From Oscillospiraceae bacterium (lineage in GTDB: Bacteria > Bacillota_A > Clostridia > Oscillospirales > CAG-272), in NCBI GenBank assembly GCA_015064425.1, contig SVSF01000076.1, forward strand, positions 1 through 8,688: a DNA stretch of 8,688 nucleotides, in the 5' to 3' direction. Made by a program: the position numbers and the translations under genes. The notes below the pieces were generated by a model. That model was given only the letters and a program-made list of their open reading frames with translations. It did not search any database and was not told where the DNA came from. Positions 6,354 to 8,688 of the stretch are shown piece by piece. How positions within the stretch are numbered: position 1 is the first letter of the stretch; each line of letters starts with the position of its first letter.

Positions 6354-6614
6354 CTGCACAGACAGCGCAATATTTTGGTAAATATTATTAAAATATTAAT
6401 ATATATAAATAAAAATGAAGCCTTCAGAGATCATGCTTAACGTTTAATAAGATTCGCTGAACGGAAGATCCCTTTTTTGAAAAATTTATTGTTTATAATT
6501 CGACTGTAACCAGCATGTCGTACGGATGATAAAATTTTTCAAAAAAAATTTTTCGAACAGATTTTTACTGGATGTCAAGTATGGTCTCATTACTTTGAAT
6601 GGAGTGATTACTTA
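6354..6614 (+). other. long untranslated leader of rpoB
   Basis: About 260 nt of A/T-rich RNA between the predicted start and rpoB. It holds an AU-only hairpin (6369-6376 with 6390-6397, AATATTTT/AAAATATT); a more mixed segment, 6415-6472, in which TTCAG (6423-6427) can pair with CTGAA (6457-6461) around a CTTA/TAAG inner stem; GGAAGATCCC just before a T6 run (6473-6478); and a 15-bp inverted repeat (6473-6487 with 6532-6546). I recognise no known riboswitch, T-box or L10-leader consensus. A ten-codon reading, MKPSEIMLNV, at 6415-6447 has no ribosome binding site. The length and the local rise in G/C suggest structure, but function is unknown. Confidence 0.5.
6473..6546. repeat. 15-bp perfect inverted repeat in the rpoB leader
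   Basis: TTTTTTGAAAAATTT (6473-6487) and its exact reverse complement (6532-6546) enclose 44 nt, inside which CGAC (6501-6504) and GTCG (6517-6520) can form a smaller stem. AAAATTTTTC recurs 14 bp downstream (6531-6540, 6545-6554). The same 15-mer occurs in direct orientation at 6256-6270, upstream of the promoter. The arms are nearly all A/T, so hairpin stability is modest. Confidence 0.6.
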
Positions 6615-8688
6615 ATGGTAAAGCCGCACAAACTCGGTAAAAACGTCAGAATGAGCTTTTCCAAGATCGACGAAGCTATCGAGATGCCGAATCTGATCGA
6701 AGTACAGAAGAAGTCCTATAATTGGTTCATCAACGAAGGACTCCGCGAAGTACTCAGAGACGTATCTCCCATCGTGGATTATTCCGGAAATCTGTTCATC
6801 GAATTCGTGGATTACTCTCTTGATTCCACCCCCAAGTATCCTGTAGAGGAGTGCAAGGAAAGAGACGTAAACTACGCAGCGCCTCTCAGAGTTACTGTCA
6901 GACTTTATAACAAGTTGACTGAAGAGGTTATCGAAAGAGAGATCTTCATGGGCGACTTCCCGCTTATGACAGACAACGGAACCTTCGTAATTAACGGAGC
7001 TGAAAGAGTTATCGTTTCTCAGATAGTTCGTTCTCCCGGTATCTATTACGAGACCTCTATCGATAAAACCGGTAAACAGCTCTTCGCTGCAACGGTTATT
7101 CCTTACCGCGGAGCATGGCTTGAATATGAAACGGACGTAAACGACGTATTCTATGTTCGTATCGATAAGAACAGAAAGGTCCCCGTAACGGTACTTATCA
7201 GAGCTCTCGGCATTGGCAGAGATGATGAGATAAGAGCTGTATTCGGTGATATACCCAAGATAAATGCCACTATCGAAAAAGATATGGCAAAGGCAGAGGC
7301 GGAAAAGAACGGTACCTCTGAGGTGGACGAGGCTCTTAAGGAAATATACAAGAGACTCCGTCCCGGCGAGCCTCCTCTCGTAGAGAGCGCACAGACACTT
7401 ATCAACAACCTCTTCTTTGACCCCAAGAGATATGACCTTATGGACGTCGGAAGATATAAGTTTGATAAGAAGCTTGCACTTGCTTACCGTGTAGAGGGCA
7501 AGGTACTCGCAAGACCCGTTATCGACCCCATAACAGGTGAGATCATTGCCGATGCCGGAGAGACCATCACAAGCGAGCAGGCTGAACGTATTGATGCTTG
7601 CTGTGCAAACGAAGTATACCTCAGACTCGAAAACGGAGAAGAGTTCAGAGTATTCTCTAACGGAACGATATTCCCCGAAAATATTCTCGGATACGATCTG
7701 CGCGACTGCGGTATTAACGAAAAGTGTAACTTTAAGCTTCTCACAGAGATTGCCGAACAGTACGGCGATGACGTGGAAGGACTCAAAGAAGAGTGCAGAA
7801 GAAGAGCTCACGAGCTTGCTCCCAAGCACGTTACAAAGGAAGATATTTTTGCTTCCATCAACTACCTTATCGCACTTTCCTATGATATCGGTAATGTTGA
7901 CGATATTGACCATTTGGGCAACCGCCGTCTCCGTTGCGTAGGCGAGCTTCTTCAGAATCAGCTCCGTATCGGATTTGCAAGAATGGATAAGATAGTCAAA
8001 GAAAGAATGACTATTCAGGAAAGTGAGTCCATAACTCCCGAAACACTTATTAACATAAGACCCGTAGTAACTTCTATAAGAGAGTTTTTCGGATCATCTC
8101 CCTTATCTCAGTTTATGGACCAGAATAACCCCCTGGCAGAGTTGACTCACAAACGTAGACTTTCAGCTCTCGGTCCCGGCGGTCTTTCCCGTGACCGCGC
8201 ATCCTTTGAAGTACGTGACGTACATTATACTCACTACGGAAGAATGTGCCCCATAGAGACCCCCGAAGGACCTAACATCGGTCTTATCTCCTATCTTGCA
8301 ACATATGCAAAGATAAATGACTACGGATTTATTGAAGCTCCTTACCGCAGGGTTGACAAGGAGACAGGCATAGTTACCGACGAGATCAGATATATGACTG
8401 CAGACGCAGAGGATAATTATATCGTTGCTCAGGCAAACGAGCCTCTCGATGAAAACGGAAGATTCGTAAATAAAAAGGTAACCGTAAGAAACAGAGCGGA
8501 GATCCTCGAAATAGACAATACTATGGTAGATTATATGGACGTATCGCCTAAGATGGTCGTTTCCGTTGCTACCGCTATGATCCCCTTCCTTGAAAACGAT
8601 GACAACACCCGTGCGCTCATGGGCTCCAACATGCAGAAGCAGGCAGTGCCCCTTATGGTGACCGACTCTCCTATCGTCGGAACCGGTA
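6615..8688 (+). CDS. rpoB: RNA polymerase beta subunit, N-terminal 691 residues (truncated by window edge)
   Basis: Beta subunit of the core RNA polymerase. My translation is open from ATG 6615, with GGAG (6601-6604) 10 nt upstream, to the right edge. The N-terminus ([23 protein letters not shown]) is the family opening. Further on are [29 protein letters not shown] and RGAWLEYE (from R165); [21 protein letters not shown]; rifampicin cluster [17 protein letters not shown] (from F491 or F492) through [13 protein letters not shown]; and [17 protein letters not shown] (542-558). Numbering is 14 below E. coli here. Rifampicin-contact positions carry the sensitive-type residues (Q499, D502, H512, R515, S517, I558); position 496 is Pro where E. 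coli has Gln510. Full-length clostridial RpoB is about 1,150-1,250 residues, so roughly 40% is missing; rpoC would normally follow. rplJ and rplL, the usual upstream neighbours, are absent. Confidence 0.98.
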   Translation, partial: MVKPHKLGKNVRMSFSKIDEAIEMPNLIEVQKKSYNWFINEGLREVLRDVSPIVDYSGNLFIEFVDYSLDSTPKYPVEECKERDVNYAAPLRVTVRLYNKLTEEVIEREIFMGDFPLMTDNGTFVINGAERVIVSQIVRSPGIYYETSIDKTGKQLFAATVIPYRGAWLEYETDVNDVFYVRIDKNRKVPVTVLIRALGIGRDDEIRAVFGDIPKINATIEKDMAKAEAEKNGTSEVDEALKEIYKRLRPGEPPLVESAQTLINNLFFDPKRYDLMDVGRYKFDKKLALAYRVEGKVLARPVIDPITGEIIADAGETITSEQAERIDACCANEVYLRLENGEEFRVFSNGTIFPENILGYDLRDCGINEKCNFKLLTEIAEQYGDDVEGLKEECRRRAHELAPKHVTKEDIFASINYLIALSYDIGNVDDIDHLGNRRLRCVGELLQNQLRIGFARMDKIVKERMTIQESESITPETLINIRPVVTSIREFFGSSPLSQFMDQNNPLAELTHKRRLSALGPGGLSRDRASFEVRDVHYTHYGRMCPIETPEGPNIGLISYLATYAKINDYGFIEAPYRRVDKETGIVTDEIRYMTADAEDNYIVAQANEPLDENGRFVNKKVTVRNRAEILEIDNTMVDYMDVSPKMVVSVATAMIPFLENDDNTRALMGSNMQKQAVPLMVTDSPIVGTG

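Noticed and set aside
6415..6447. Ten-codon leader peptide MKPSEIMLNV ending in TAATAA in the rpoB leader
   Set aside because: No Shine-Dalgarno sequence precedes the ATG, and the peptide has no run of one amino acid that would suggest attenuation.
6612..7913. 433-codon open frame on the minus strand opposite rpoB
   Set aside because: Its sequence resembles no family I know, it has no promoter or ribosome binding site, and it mirrors the rpoB codons exactly. It is open only because of codon bias in rpoB.
8085..8190. Possible rifampicin-resistance variant in rpoB because position 496 is Pro instead of Gln
   Set aside because: The positions usually mutated in resistance (equivalents of E. coli 513, 516, 526, 529, 531 and 572) are wild type. 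Variation at E. coli 510 is likely lineage difference.

Overview
The window looks like chromosomal DNA from a low- to moderate-GC, carbohydrate-degrading member of the Bacillota, most likely a gut-type Clostridia (Oscillospirales/Ruminococcaceae-like is my best guess; genus not resolvable by eye). Reasons: strong GGAGG-type ribosome binding sites, sigma-A promoters often carrying an extended TGn -10, A/T-rich intergenic regions, RpoB and S20 of ordinary bacterial type, and glycoside hydrolases without signal peptides. I see no mobile element, CRISPR array, tRNA or rRNA.

Layout. (1) 1-1818, minus: 5' two-thirds of a GH78 alpha-L-rhamnosidase gene that runs off the left edge before its catalytic domain; it carries an unusual discoidin-like insert. 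(2) 1819-1994: compact divergent promoter region. (3) 1995-4487, plus: complete GH2 beta-mannosidase. (4) 4488-4533: a bidirectional terminator between convergent genes. (5) 4534-5781, minus: a LarA-family (nickel-pincer) racemase/epimerase with all key residues and its own near-consensus promoter. (6) 5912-6175, minus: rpsT (ribosomal protein S20), starting at TTG, with its own promoter and terminator. (7) 6190-6614: 425 bases without a gene, very A/T-rich, holding divergent strong promoters for rpsT and rpoB and a rpoB leader of about 260 nt. (8) 6615-8688, plus: first 691 codons of rpoB, running off the right edge.

How they work together: the left half is a sugar-catabolic pair (rhamnosidase and mannosidase) acting in the cytoplasm on imported plant- or glycan-derived oligosaccharides, probably co-regulated from the shared 176-bp region. 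The LarA homologue could isomerise a 2-hydroxy acid. The right half is housekeeping (translation and transcription). Every complete transcription unit is one gene with its own promoter and a recognisable terminator.

No obviously new multi-gene system is visible. The points most worth a second look are rpoB standing apart from rplJL with its own long leader, an exact 15-mer present three times around the rpsT/rpoB promoters, the orphan LarA homologue, the discoidin insert in the rhamnosidase, and the diverged nucleophile loop of the mannosidase. Three start sites (beta-mannosidase, LarA, S20) are likely to be mis-called by longest-ORF annotation.
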